Below are positions 7,486 to 17,372 of a stretch of 64,000 nucleotides of DNA, piece by piece. The notes under the pieces are model-generated. The model searched no databases, was not told where the DNA came from, and was given only the letters and a program-made list of their open reading frames with translations. Both the position numbers and the translations under genes were made by a program. How positions within the stretch are numbered: the stretch's first letter is position 1; each line of letters begins with the position of its first letter. Source of the DNA: Methanoculleus sp. UBA430 (GTDB lineage: Archaea > Halobacteriota > Methanomicrobia > Methanomicrobiales > Methanoculleaceae); NCBI RefSeq assembly GCF_002506585.1, contig NZ_DAXW01000001.1, forward strand, positions 198,011 through 262,010, read 5' to 3'.

Positions 7486-10400
7486 CTAGCCGACCACCAT
7501 CTTGTTCGCCTTCAGGAAGAACCCCGCGGGCATCGGGTGGTCGAGTTCCCAGGTGATGCTCATGGGCCGGCTCCCCTCGTGGGAGACGTAGCGGGCGGTT
7601 CCGAGGAAGAGATACGGTTGCGTGATGCCGTCGACGTTGTTGTATTCGCGGACGAAGAGGAGGATCCGGCTCCCCTGCTGTTCGTGCTCGATGTAGCGCC
7701 GGCCCGTCGGTGACGACGCGGATGTGGTGCTCTGGGACTGCCAGTGGAAGAGGGTCTCGCTGATCGCATAATCCCGGTACATGGTTGTGGGTGAGTAGTG
7801 CTCCTCGGTCTTGTTCAGGGTGACAAAGAACACGTCAGCCTTCTTATCCTTCAAGTATACAACACCCTCCCGGCCGCCCTCTGCCGGCTTCCGGGTCAGG
7901 GTGTAGTGGCCAAGCGCTGCAAAAGCCTGGGCCCGGGTGTAGATGGCGTGGAGTTCGAGAGCATTCTCGAAACCGAGGTCGAGAGGTCCTGGAAGAAACT
8001 CGAGGTGTGCCTCGTTATACTCCAGGAGATCACAGACCTCATGCCGGATTTCATCATGCCCGAAGATCTCCGGGAAGATATCCCTGATGTCCGCACTCTC
8101 GCCACGTTGGGGTTGATCGTTGAGCGAGTAGTAGAAGAGCGCAAGCACGCCCTTTTCGCGGTCCGATAGGACTGCCGGCGAGTAATGAGAGGGACCGGAC
8201 AGCACCGCCCTGATGAGGCGGAGCGCTTCCGGCGAGTTCAGGGTCGTCAGCCGGATCCCGGCAGCTTTCGGGAAGAGGCGCTCATCAGCGTAGACCTCAG
8301 GGTATATGCCTGCCTCTGCAACCAGTGAACAGAAGGTACCCTTCCGGTAGACGTCGAGAGGCTCGAGGCTGTAGCGCTGGAGGAATTTCCGGAAACTGAT
8401 AGGCTCGCCGATGTCCGCCTCAAATGAGCGAATACTCCGGATAAGCGTTGTCTTATCCGTTCTGTTTGCCTTGATGTTTGCAAGAACCTTATCCCGGGCC
8501 ACTTTCTCCAGATGGATGTGACAGCCCCTGGGCAGCGAGTATGCGTCCTGAGCGATCTGGTCCACCAGGGTCCTTCCGCCCGACGAGAGGAGCGCCGCAA
8601 TCCTCTCCCCGAACCGGAAGTTTCTGTTGTGGTTCCCGACGAAGTCGAGGACCGTGAGGCATTCCTTCCCGTCCGAGAGGCGGAGGCCCCGACCGAGTTG
8701 CTGGACAAAGACCGTGAGACTCTCGGTGGGGCGCAGGAAGAGGATGGTGTTCACTTCGGGGATATCGACACCCTCGTTGTAGAGGTCGACAACGAAGATG
8801 AAGTGGATCTTCCGGGCGACGAGGTCTTTCTGGATGGAGGAACGAAGTTCCCGCGGGCTCCCGGCGTGGAGGCAGGCCGCCGGGATGCCTGCCTCCCGGA
8901 ACGATGCAGCCATATATTCAGCGTGTTCCACGGAGGCACAGAACCCGAGCCCGATGACTTCGGCAAGGTCGGTCGTGTAGTCCCGCACGGCCCTGGAGAT
9001 CAGGTCCGCACGCTCCCGGTTCCCGGTGTAGAGCCTGGAGAGCTCGGCGGGATCGTAGCCGCCCCGCCTCCACGGCACACCATCGAGGTCAACGACATCG
9101 GTGACGCCGAAGTAGTGGAACGGGGCGAGGAGTTTCCGGTTGATCGCTTCAGGGAGTCGGATCTCGGCGGAGACCCTGCCGTTGAAGTACCCAAGAATGT
9201 CAAGGTTGTCCATCCTCTCCGGCGTTGCGGTGAGGCCGAGGAGGACCTTCGGGGTGTAGTGGGTGAGCAGTTTCTGGTATGAAGGGGCAGCGGCATGGTG
9301 GAACTCGTCGACAACGATCATATCGTAGTAGTCCGGGGGAGTGAGGTCCGAAAGGTTCCTGCTGTTGAGACTCTGGATCGAGGTGAAGAGATGATCGAAC
9401 TGCGCAGGTTCGTTCCCGCCGACCAGGAGATCTCCGAAGTTCTGGTCATTTAGAACTCCCCGGAAGACCTGGAGGCTCTGTTTGAGGATCTCTTCACGGT
9501 GGGCGACGAAGAGCAATCTCGGGTACTCTCCCGGCCTCCGGATGAGACTTTTGTAGTCGAACGCGGATACAACGGTCTTTCCCGTCCCTGTGGCGGCGAC
9601 GATGAGGTTCCTGTAGTTCTTGCGCACCTCCCGCTCGACCTTCAGGCGTTCGAGGATCTCTTTCTGGTAGTAATAGGGCTGGATGTCAAAGACCGGGCGG
9701 AGATCGAACTCACCCCGCTTCTCCCTGGAGAGGGCATGCCGCAATTGTTCCCGGCTCTCCGGGGTGTATGCGACGAACTCCGGGTCGTTCCAGTAGGTCT
9801 CAAACGTCTCCTCAATCTTCCTGATGATATCGTATGAGTCCTGCTCGGTGATCTTGATGTTCCACTCAAGGCCGCTCGTCATCGCAGGGCTCGAGAGGTT
9901 TGACGACCCGATATAGGAGGTGGAGAACCCGTTGTTTCTGTGGAAGGTGTAGGTCTTCGCGTGGAGCCGGGTCCTCTCGGTATCATAGGATATCCTGACG
10001 GTCGTATTCGGGAGGGCCGCGAGAACCTCGACCGCCTTGATATCAGTCGCCCCGGTATAGGAGGTCGTGATCACCCGGAGACAACCGCCATGCCGGACAA
10101 ACTCTTTCAAATCATCGAGAATCAGCCGGATCCCGCTCCATTTGATGAACGAGACAAGAAGGTCGATGCGGTCAGCGGACTGGATCTCCTTTCTCATCTC
10201 ATTCACGAGACCGGGCTCTTTCGGAGACCCGGTAAAGAGGCTGCTCTGCGCGATGGAGGTCTCTGGCCGCGCGGGTGCAATGATGTTGAGCGCTGAGGGG
10301 TTGCGTTCCGCAAGGGCGAGCAGGATCTCCGCGTCGGGCGTGATCGCACACCGTTCAAGCGTCTCATCGTGCAGTTCCGCGGCCAGGTGACCGATGAGGC

Positions 10401-10629
10401 GGTTGCAGATCCGGACCTGCTCCGCCAGCGGGAGATGCCGTTCATCGGCGGAGAGAAGAGCACCCCTGAGAATCTTTGCGATGTGTCGTGCGAGGACGTT
10501 CTGGGGGTCGAAGCGTGCGAGGGGATCTTTAAGAACCCTCCCTTCCCTTTCGGGGCCGGAGAGTTTTGATGCGAGATATTGGCTGATGACCTGTTCGTAG
10601 ATCCCCGGAAGCAGTTCCATACTTCCCAT
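7486..10629 (-). CDS. PLD-nuclease-like / superfamily 2 helicase / DUF3427 protein
   Basis: This 1047-residue protein has three parts. A phospholipase-D-like region (about 150-290) contains LHAKTYTFH and SSNLSSPAM. A superfamily 2 helicase core follows, with PYYYQKEILERL, Walker A AATGTGKT (345-352), Walker B DEFHH (441-445), GLTATPERMD and the helicase C-terminal motif QQLGRGLRLS. A DUF3427 C-terminal domain ends in AGFFLKANKMVVG. Proteins of this build are widespread, of unproven function and frequent in defence islands; the single PLD-like HxK site could dimerise into a nuclease. The TATA-like TTTTTAAT lies about 20 bases before the ATG, so the mRNA may be leaderless. No restriction or methylase partner is adjacent. 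Confidence 0.88.
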   Translation of the reverse strand: MGSMELLPGIYEQVISQYLASKLSGPEREGRVLKDPLARFDPQNVLARHIAKILRGALLSADERHLPLAEQVRICNRLIGHLAAELHDETLERCAITPDAEILLALAERNPSALNIIAPARPETSIAQSSLFTGSPKEPGLVNEMRKEIQSADRIDLLVSFIKWSGIRLILDDLKEFVRHGGCLRVITTSYTGATDIKAVEVLAALPNTTVRISYDTERTRLHAKTYTFHRNNGFSTSYIGSSNLSSPAMTSGLEWNIKITEQDSYDIIRKIEETFETYWNDPEFVAYTPESREQLRHALSREKRGEFDLRPVFDIQPYYYQKEILERLKVEREVRKNYRNLIVAATGTGKTVVSAFDYKSLIRRPGEYPRLLFVAHREEILKQSLQVFRGVLNDQNFGDLLVGGNEPAQFDHLFTSIQSLNSRNLSDLTPPDYYDMIVVDEFHHAAAPSYQKLLTHYTPKVLLGLTATPERMDNLDILGYFNGRVSAEIRLPEAINRKLLAPFHYFGVTDVVDLDGVPWRRGGYDPAELSRLYTGNRERADLISRAVRDYTTDLAEVIGLGFCASVEHAEYMAASFREAGIPAACLHAGSPRELRSSIQKDLVARKIHFIFVVDLYNEGVDIPEVNTILFLRPTESLTVFVQQLGRGLRLSDGKECLTVLDFVGNHNRNFRFGERIAALLSSGGRTLVDQIAQDAYSLPRGCHIHLEKVARDKVLANIKANRTDKTTLIRSIRSFEADIGEPISFRKFLQRYSLEPLDVYRKGTFCSLVAEAGIYPEVYADERLFPKAAGIRLTTLNSPEALRLIRAVLSGPSHYSPAVLSDREKGVLALFYYSLNDQPQRGESADIRDIFPEIFGHDEIRHEVCDLLEYNEAHLEFLPGPLDLGFENALELHAIYTRAQAFAALGHYTLTRKPAEGGREGVVYLKDKKADVFFVTLNKTEEHYSPTTMYRDYAISETLFHWQSQSTTSASSPTGRRYIEHEQQGSRILLFVREYNNVDGITQPYLFLGTARYVSHEGSRPMSITWELDHPMPAGFFLKANKMVVG

Positions 10630-10739
10630 TTGGGAGAGGGATTAAAAATGACTCTGATATGCTCCAACCTCATCGCGGCAGGGTGATGGGGGGTCCGGGC
10701 ACCCTCCTACCGGGTCCGGTTCAGGAAGAACCCCGCCGG

Positions 10740-11081
10740 TTACCGCACCTCAACACTGTGCCGGTACGTCCTGCCGACGTCCCCGTCCAGTGTGAGGCTG
10801 ACCCATTTTGTCTCTCCCGTGGGGATGAAGACCTGCACCGAGACCTCATCGCGTGTAAATCCCTTCTCCTCGTCGATCAGTCTCGCGGTCACGGTGACGT
10901 CCCCGTCGCGGCCGTCGTTCCGGATCTCCGCGTTCACGTTGTACACGAGCCCTTTTGCGAGGCTGATGTCCCGGATCGCAGAGTCCTGTACGACCTTCGG
11001 GTCGGGGCCGACAAGCCCAATACAGCCTGCTGTGAGAACAAATACTGCAGCCAGGCTCAAAATAAGCATTGATCTGCGCAT
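10740..11081 (-). CDS. Small secreted lipoprotein with an Ig-like fold
   Basis: The 113-residue product starts MRRSMLIL, followed by a hydrophobic segment and the lipobox LTAGC. It should be lipid-anchored at the outer face of the membrane. The rest (VYNVNAEIRNDGRDGDVTVTARLIDEEKG) looks like one CARDB/FxLYD-like beta-sandwich. A TATA-like TTCATATAGC about 25 bases before the ATG at 11081 suggests a leaderless transcript. The frame is open four codons further upstream to a TTG, which I do not prefer. The partner is unknown. Confidence 0.7.
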   Translation of the reverse strand: MRRSMLILSLAAVFVLTAGCIGLVGPDPKVVQDSAIRDISLAKGLVYNVNAEIRNDGRDGDVTVTARLIDEEKGFTRDEVSVQVFIPTGETKWVSLTLDGDVGRTYRHSVEVR

Positions 11082-11211
11082 AAAGAGGGTCAATGAGTAA
11101 CGCTATATGAATTCACAGGAACCGGCGGGTTATGCCCATCGACTCAGAACAGGATTACCGGTGATAGCAGCAGGGCCTCCGTTCATGCCGGTCCTGTTCT
11201 TCCTGCAGGGT

Positions 11212-12417
11212 TCAGCCGCCCCGGTACCGCGACCGGACCCTTGCCGGGAGGATGCTCTGCCGGAAGACCCGCTCGAAGTAGCGGTCGGTCATCCCGGCGA
11301 TGAAGTCCCGTGCAAGCTCCGCAGGCGCCGCGGCATCGACATACGCGCGAGATGCCCACGGCGCGTTGATGAGGTCTTCGTAGACCAATGATGCCTCGCG
11401 TTCCTCCTCGATATCCTCGAGGGTGCGGTCGAAGAGGTAGCAAAACATGAACCGGATCTTCTCTCGGTTCGCGAGGAGCCTTGGGTTTTCGTAGATGTGC
11501 TGCATATTGAACTCTTTGAAGGCCGCCACACACGCAGACGCCTCCCCTGAGAAGGCGATGCAGTCGGCATCGTAACTCCCGGCGATGATGTCGCGGATTA
11601 GGACGTCGAGCACTCTTCGATTAACTTCCGAGAAATTTTCCTTCTTTCGCCCGGCGATACCGAAAAAGTTCATGCAGTTCTCCGGGAAGTCATCGAGATC
11701 CCGTTCATCGATGACCGCGACCTCGAGAGCGTCCGCGAGATCGCGGCCGAGGTAGGAGATGCTGTCGGCGATCCTCACCACACACCCCTCGGCGGTGAGG
11801 GGGAGGGCATCGCCCCCGGCCTCGATCCGCGCCAATTTCTCCGCAAACGAGGCCCAATCGGCCTCGCCCTCGACCGTGAGGCTCCGGTCATGGACTTCAC
11901 CGTTGTGGCAGAGGATCCCGTCCAGCACCTGTAGCGTGAGGTCGCAGTCCTCGACGACGTCGAGGAACCGGACGCTCTGGACGTTGTGCCGGAACCTCCC
12001 GAGCCCATGCTCGGTGCAGAGTTCGTCGAGGAACTTCTCCCCGAGGTGGCCGTAGGGGACGTGGCCGATGTCGTGACCGAGGGCGATCGCCTCGATCAGG
12101 TCCTCGTTCAGGCAAAGAGCTCTTCCGATCGTCCTTGCGATCTTCGAGACCAGCTGGACGTGGAGGACGCGGTGGGTGATGTGGTCGTTCTCGACGAGGT
12201 AGAAGACCTGGGTCTTGTCGATGTAGCGCGAGTAGGCCTTCGAGTGGACAATCCGGTCGGCGTCGCGGGAGAACGGCGGCCGGATGACCGGGTCCTCGGG
12301 TTTGCGGCCGGACCGCCTGAGGTAATCGGCGTTCCGGGTCGCCCGGTGCGAGAGGAGCGATTCGCGGTCGGCCATATTCCGTTCCATACGGTCAAAGATA
12401 CTCTGCGGGATCTCCAT
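11212..12417 (-). CDS. HD-domain phosphohydrolase, dGTPase-like
   Basis: The 401-residue cytoplasmic protein belongs to the HD superfamily close to deoxynucleoside triphosphate triphosphohydrolases. The metal-binding pattern is visible as HITHRVLHV, then ALGHDIGHVPYGHLGEKFL (HD near residue 116) and FRHNVQSVRFLD. DRIVHSKAYSRYIDKTQVF near the start is the usual substrate-binding front of this group. Likely reaction: dNTP to deoxynucleoside plus triphosphate (family knowledge). I chose the ATG at 12417 because GGAGG lies eight bases upstream; the frame stays open 14 codons earlier. It is divergent from the RibD-like gene. Confidence 0.85.
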   Translation of the reverse strand: MEIPQSIFDRMERNMADRESLLSHRATRNADYLRRSGRKPEDPVIRPPFSRDADRIVHSKAYSRYIDKTQVFYLVENDHITHRVLHVQLVSKIARTIGRALCLNEDLIEAIALGHDIGHVPYGHLGEKFLDELCTEHGLGRFRHNVQSVRFLDVVEDCDLTLQVLDGILCHNGEVHDRSLTVEGEADWASFAEKLARIEAGGDALPLTAEGCVVRIADSISYLGRDLADALEVAVIDERDLDDFPENCMNFFGIAGRKKENFSEVNRRVLDVLIRDIIAGSYDADCIAFSGEASACVAAFKEFNMQHIYENPRLLANREKIRFMFCYLFDRTLEDIEEEREASLVYEDLINAPWASRAYVDAAAPAELARDFIAGMTDRYFERVFRQSILPARVRSRYRGG

Positions 12418-12557
12418 CGGGTATCCTCCGGGAAGGCAGGCCAGGTTCGGTCGGGCCACCCTCCGGTAGAGAGTTCTCGGCCGGGAGAGGGGATAGGGCT
12501 TTCTGTACCGGGTAGAATCCGCGCAGGCTATATTTCCGATGCACGTACCCTTCCCGC

Positions 12558-13223
12558 ATGTACCCGGAAGTCATCATCCACAACAGCGTGAGCCTCGACC
12601 ACGCGGTGACGGGGTTTGAGGTCGATCTCGGCCTGCACTACGGCGCGCTCCTGGCCCTCGAGCCGGGGGCGGTCCTTGCGGGGTCGACCACGGCAAAGAC
12701 CGGGATCGAACTCTTCATGGACATCACCCTGCCGGAGGCAGAGGCCGACCGGCACCGGCCCGAAGTGCGGCCGGACGACCGCCGCCCCATCTGCGTCATC
12801 GTCGACAGCAGGGGCGTGCTCAAGGGCCTGCTCCACTTCTACCGGAACATGGAGCATACGAAGGACGTCGTCGTCCTCGTCTCGGAGACGACGCCGGAGG
12901 AGTACCTTGAGTACCTCCGCGAGCGGGAGTACCCGTTCATCCGCTGCGGCGGGAACCGGGTGGACCTCCGGGGGGCCTTATGGGAGCTCGGCGAACGGTT
13001 CGGGGTCTCACGGGTGGTCTCCGATACCGGCCCCGAGTTGAACAACGTCATCATCCGGGAGGGGATCGCGGATACGATCAGTTTGATCGTTCATCCGGTC
13101 GTCGTCGGCGAGGGAGAGAAGAAACTCTTCGGCCGGGCCGGGGGACGGGTGGCGCTGGAACTGCAGAAGGCCGTGCCAATGGAGCAGGGCACGGTGCACC
13201 TGGTATATGCCGTAAAGAAGTAG
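12558..13223 (+). CDS. RibD C-terminal-domain reductase (riboflavin pathway or DHFR-like)
   Basis: The 221-residue protein has the RibD_C/DHFR-like fold: MYPEVIIHNSVSLDHAVTGF at the start, NRVDLRGALWELGERFGVSRVVSDTGPELNNVIIREG in the NADPH-binding half, and TISLIVHPVVVGEGEKKLF near the end. Archaeal members reduce the 2,5-diamino-6-ribosylaminopyrimidinone intermediate of riboflavin and F420 synthesis, but paralogues of uncertain substrate are common. GGCTATATTT at about 12528-12536 puts the start of transcription almost on the ATG, so it is probably leaderless. Its 3' two-thirds is duplicated, with decay, at 22868-23272. Confidence 0.78.
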   Translation: MYPEVIIHNSVSLDHAVTGFEVDLGLHYGALLALEPGAVLAGSTTAKTGIELFMDITLPEAEADRHRPEVRPDDRRPICVIVDSRGVLKGLLHFYRNMEHTKDVVVLVSETTPEEYLEYLREREYPFIRCGGNRVDLRGALWELGERFGVSRVVSDTGPELNNVIIREGIADTISLIVHPVVVGEGEKKLFGRAGGRVALELQKAVPMEQGTVHLVYAVKK

Positions 13224-13301
13224 AGGGGGTTCCGGGAGAGGTCAGACAGGCTGCCGGTTCCGGAAGAAGAGGAGATTGCCTGAGACCGGGCAAGCAGTTT
13301 C

Positions 13302-16300
13302 TCAGGCACTGATGGCGCAGAGCGTCCCGCTACCGGTCATGTAGAGCCAGTAGCCCTGCATCGGCTTCATCTCCCCCATATCGCTGTGAAGGCCCGTAGC
13401 GCCGTTGATCATTGAGGTCTCGTACACACCGGCTCCGGCATCGTAGCCGATCAGGGTCGTCCAGGCATCACCGACGGACGACAGAGTATCCCGTGCCGGT
13501 GCAGGGATCGTATCGGAGAACCCGATCGCATTCCAGCCCCGGGAAAGAGTCGTTTCCGGCGGAGCCTGAAGCGGATCTTCGTTGAACGAGAGCGGGACCG
13601 ATGCGTCCTGGTCGGCATAGACCCAGTAACCCTGGAGCGGGCGGACCTGAGAGGACGGGTTCATCTGAAGCCATGTTTCGGTCGCGGCATCGTAAGCATA
13701 CAGCGGTCGGCCGGCCATATCCACAGAGAGGAATATCTCAGCGGTATCGTTTCCTGCCGAGAGCCTTCTCGGTGTCGAGACAAAGTTCCAGCCCCGGCTG
13801 AGGACGATGGTATCGTTTATGGAGGGGCCGATAGACCCACCCTCGACCGCTACGCTCCCGGAACGAAGGTTGTTCGCCCGGTTGGCATCGGTCACCGTGC
13901 AGTCCGGATCGACCTGGACGGCAACCTCCATGGTCCCGGAGGCGGACGGTGTCCATGCAAAGGCCACAGTAGCGCTGCCGCCGGGCCCGAGTGCGGAGAT
14001 CTCCTTCCGCCCGACCTCTGTTCCGTCGACGGCGAGGGCGACGGCCGTCCCGGGCGCTGCTGCATCACCAGTATTCTCGACCGTTGCCGTCACTGTGTAG
14101 GTGGTTCCGGTGGAGGCCGATGCCGGGACCTCAAGAGAGGTCACGGCAAGGTCGGGGAGGGCTTCGGGTACCGTCAGGGTGAAAGCATCAAAACTCATCC
14201 CGTCCGGGTAGATCTCGAGCACCTCGTTATTGTCGTCCGAGACGAGAGCCACCTCAACGAACTCCATCGTGGCGCTTCCGTTTTCATGGACGATCACCTT
14301 CGTGTAGCCCAGGGTGTGCTCGAGGCTGTTCTGGTAGCCGTCCGGCCTTTCGGTCGAAAGCGGGTAGAGCGGGCCGCCGCCTGTGCCGGTGACGACGTAG
14401 TTGACGCCGTCGACGAGATAGCGCTCGTAGGCATGGACGTGACCGGAAAAGACGGCCGAAACGCTTTCATTGGCGATCACCGGCCCCCATTCTTCACGCA
14501 GGTAGATGTTGCCGCCGGGATTGCGCCCTTCTGAAGTATAGGGCGGGTGGTGGAAGGCGACAAACTTCCAGCCGTCTTCGCCAGCAAGGTCCGCTTCCAG
14601 CCAGGCGGTCTCGTCGTCCATCCGGTCGCCGATCCAGGTGTTGGAGTCGAGGACGGCAACGTGCGCCCCGGCGCAGTCGAAGGAGTACCACTCGGGCATG
14701 CCGAAGGCGTCGTAATAGGCGCTGCTGTTCTCTTCGTGGTTGCCGAGGGCCGGGAAGAAGCTGGTGTTCGCGAAGACCGGGTCACCGGCTTCGAAGAATC
14801 TCTCCCACTCGGCCGCATCGTCCACCATGTTGACGGTGTCGCCGAGGTGAAGGACAAAGAGCGGTTCTTCGGCGGCGATGCGTTCGGCAACGAGGCTATG
14901 CCGCTCGAGCTGGGTGAAACTCTGGGACTCCTGGGTGTCGCCGTAGACGATGAAGGTGAATTCTCCGCTTTCCGGGAAGGTGCTGAAGGTGCGGTCGCCG
15001 GTAGCGGTACCCTCGGCGACGACGTGGTAATGGTAGCGGGTGCCGGGAGCGAGACCGGCGAGGTCTACGTGATGGAGGTCAGTCACCGAGGGATCGTCGA
15101 TCGTGTGCTCGTAGCCGCCGTTTGCGGCGTAGTAGGTCTCGTCGGCGTACTCAACGCTACCGTTCGACGGAAGGTCGGTCCGCCAGTGGATCGTGGCCGT
15201 TGTCGTCGTGGTGCCGGTGACATACGGAGCCCACTCGATTGCGGCGGTCGCTGCGGCGACGGTGACGGTTGCCGCACCGGTAATACCGCCTGCGGTGGCG
15301 GTGACATCGGTCGTGCCGACGGCGAGGGTCTCGAAGAAGCCGGTGGCGTTCACCGTGCCGACCGAGGTGTTTGAGGAGGCCCAGACGAAGACGGTCTCCA
15401 CAACAGGCGCATCCGCTACATCGTAGGCGGTGGCGTCGAACTGCTGCGTCTCACCGAGCACGAGTGCCGCAGAATCGGGCGAAAGGGCAATCCTGGCGAT
15501 TGAAGGGGTGGTATACGTGATGATGCCGTCCTGCCATGAACCCATCATCGGGTAGTCGTCCGCGTAGGTGCCAAACGACATGGGAGTATCGCCGATGCCG
15601 TCGCCGTTTGTGTCGGCGCCGGTGTAGAGGGAGTAATGGTTGCCGACGTAGCCGGTGTATGCCGTGCCGCGATAGGTGTAGGCCACCTCGGCCGGGGAGT
15701 GGTAGGTGTTCGCGGTGGCGAGTTCAACGGTGCCGTCGAAGGTGTTGGCCCAGATAATGTTGTCTGCAGCCTGGTCTTTGGCGCAGATCTCGTCGTCGGC
15801 GTTGTTCTCGCAGGTGTTGTTGTAAATCAGGTTGTCGTGGGCGGTGTCGCGCAGGCTGATGCCGCGGCGGGTGTTCTCGTGGCAGGAATTCTTCTCGACG
15901 GTGTTGTTCGCTGCCGTGCCGCCGAGGTGGATGCCGTTATAACAGCCGGCGCAGTCGTTGCCGGTGACGACGCAGTTATTGAAGCCGACGATCTCGATCC
16001 CCGCGATGTGCTCGTTCGTCGGGCCGCGGACTGCAAACCCTTCGACGGTTGCGCCGTCGGCGTCGACGTCGAAAACCGGCTTGTCGGGGGCCGCAGCCGT
16101 GACGGTGACGGCATCGGAACCGTTCTCGGTGCGGATGACGAGCAGTTTGTCCACCAGGACGTTCTCGGTGTAGGCACCGTCCTTCACGACGATGGTGTCG
16201 CCCACGGTCGATGCCGAGACCGCATCGGAGATGGTGGTGAAGTCCGCACCCCCGTCGTCGTCGACGTACCAGGTCGTCGGCTCCTGCACCGGCGCTGCGA

Positions 16301-17351
16301 TACTGCCGTCCTTCCACGCTCCCGCCAGGGGTGCATGGTCGGTGCCGAGGCCGTCCGGGAGGACGTACGGGGTGTCGATGATCCCGTCGCCGTCGGTGTC
16401 GTCGCCGGTGTAATTCGACCAGAAGTTGCCGGGGTAGCCGGTGTACTCCGTGCCCTTGTAGGTGTAAGTGACCGGGGTGGTGGCGTTCCAGTAGGTGGTG
16501 GTCGGGGCGGTGCTGTCCGTGTAAAGAACAGCACCCGATATATTGTTGTTCAGGTAGAACCGGTTTCCGTCGCCGGTGTCATAGAAGCAGATGGCGGTGC
16601 CACCAAAAGAGTTCCCGGTAATAACGTTGTCGGTTGCCGTTGTCTTCCATAGTCTAATTGCTTCATTGTGAGTGTTCTTGAAGGTGTTGTTGGCGACGGT
16701 GCAGCCTGTTACTTCACGAAGGGTGAGAGGGCGAGATCCTGTGCAGTTCTCGAAGAGGTTGTCCTCGATGGTTGCATTTGTAGATTCTTTCCTGATATAC
16801 AGGGCGCTGGTGGTCACAGGTATGTTGACGAAGGTGTTGTTGACGATCCTGGCAGATGCACTGTATACATTGACTCCTGTATTGGTCGTAGGAGATAATA
16901 GGTTTTGAACGCTGTTGTTTGCAAAGGTGCAGTTCGGCGCACGAATTAGTATGGTGGCTGATCCTGTCAGCCCGTCAAAGACACAGTCTCTGATAATGCA
17001 ATCTGAACCATATGTCGCCACCTGACCGGCTTTGAGGATCCTAAGTCCTTCGAATGTTGTTCCGGCCCCCTGTTCTCCGATATTGAGACTATTTCCTGTG
17101 CTATCCACTGTGACACAAGCGGCCCCCTCACCCTTAATGGTGAGATTAGGCACGGTTATGCTATAAAATGCCGGGTAGGTCCCTGCTCTGACGAAGATTG
17201 TGTCGCCCTCTGTAACGGCGCCCAGAGCCTCCGAGATAGTGGTGTAAACCCCATCTCCACCGTCGTCGTCGACGTAGAGGGTCGCGGCCGCAGTTGGTGC
17301 GACGAGGAGAGCAAGCAGGATAAGGCAGAATATTCCAATCGATTTTTTCAT
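13302..17351 (-). CDS. Large secreted protein: double beta-helix, Big2, Fn3-like, metallophosphoesterase, CARDB and shared C-terminal module
   Basis: The 1349-residue protein has a signal peptide (MKKSIGIFCLILLALLVAPTAAA). Two NosD-like right-handed beta-helix domains follow (about 27-330 and 345-590), each starting YVDDDGG. Next come a Big_2 domain (about 600-690) and a purple-acid-phosphatase-like Fn3 domain. The calcineurin-like phosphoesterase follows (about 795-1060) with YGDTQ, HLGDT, ALGNHE, FHHPPY and GHVHAYER, all metal ligands present. A CARDB domain precedes a C-terminal module starting LSRGWNFVS and ending MQGYWLYMTGSGTLCAISA. No transmembrane anchor is seen. The ATG at 17351 has GGTGAT five bases upstream. 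The enzymatic substrate is unknown. Confidence 0.85.
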   Translation of the reverse strand: MKKSIGIFCLILLALLVAPTAAATLYVDDDGGDGVYTTISEALGAVTEGDTIFVRAGTYPAFYSITVPNLTIKGEGAACVTVDSTGNSLNIGEQGAGTTFEGLRILKAGQVATYGSDCIIRDCVFDGLTGSATILIRAPNCTFANNSVQNLLSPTTNTGVNVYSASARIVNNTFVNIPVTTSALYIRKESTNATIEDNLFENCTGSRPLTLREVTGCTVANNTFKNTHNEAIRLWKTTATDNVITGNSFGGTAICFYDTGDGNRFYLNNNISGAVLYTDSTAPTTTYWNATTPVTYTYKGTEYTGYPGNFWSNYTGDDTDGDGIIDTPYVLPDGLGTDHAPLAGAWKDGSIAAPVQEPTTWYVDDDGGADFTTISDAVSASTVGDTIVVKDGAYTENVLVDKLLVIRTENGSDAVTVTAAAPDKPVFDVDADGATVEGFAVRGPTNEHIAGIEIVGFNNCVVTGNDCAGCYNGIHLGGTAANNTVEKNSCHENTRRGISLRDTAHDNLIYNNTCENNADDEICAKDQAADNIIWANTFDGTVELATANTYHSPAEVAYTYRGTAYTGYVGNHYSLYTGADTNGDGIGDTPMSFGTYADDYPMMGSWQDGIITYTTPSIARIALSPDSAALVLGETQQFDATAYDVADAPVVETVFVWASSNTSVGTVNATGFFETLAVGTTDVTATAGGITGAATVTVAAATAAIEWAPYVTGTTTTTATIHWRTDLPSNGSVEYADETYYAANGGYEHTIDDPSVTDLHHVDLAGLAPGTRYHYHVVAEGTATGDRTFSTFPESGEFTFIVYGDTQESQSFTQLERHSLVAERIAAEEPLFVLHLGDTVNMVDDAAEWERFFEAGDPVFANTSFFPALGNHEENSSAYYDAFGMPEWYSFDCAGAHVAVLDSNTWIGDRMDDETAWLEADLAGEDGWKFVAFHHPPYTSEGRNPGGNIYLREEWGPVIANESVSAVFSGHVHAYERYLVDGVNYVVTGTGGGPLYPLSTERPDGYQNSLEHTLGYTKVIVHENGSATMEFVEVALVSDDNNEVLEIYPDGMSFDAFTLTVPEALPDLAVTSLEVPASASTGTTYTVTATVENTGDAAAPGTAVALAVDGTEVGRKEISALGPGGSATVAFAWTPSASGTMEVAVQVDPDCTVTDANRANNLRSGSVAVEGGSIGPSINDTIVLSRGWNFVSTPRRLSAGNDTAEIFLSVDMAGRPLYAYDAATETWLQMNPSSQVRPLQGYWVYADQDASVPLSFNEDPLQAPPETTLSRGWNAIGFSDTIPAPARDTLSSVGDAWTTLIGYDAGAGVYETSMINGATGLHSDMGEMKPMQGYWLYMTGSGTLCAISA

Positions 17352-17372
17352 TGTAATCACCAAAGAAAAGGG

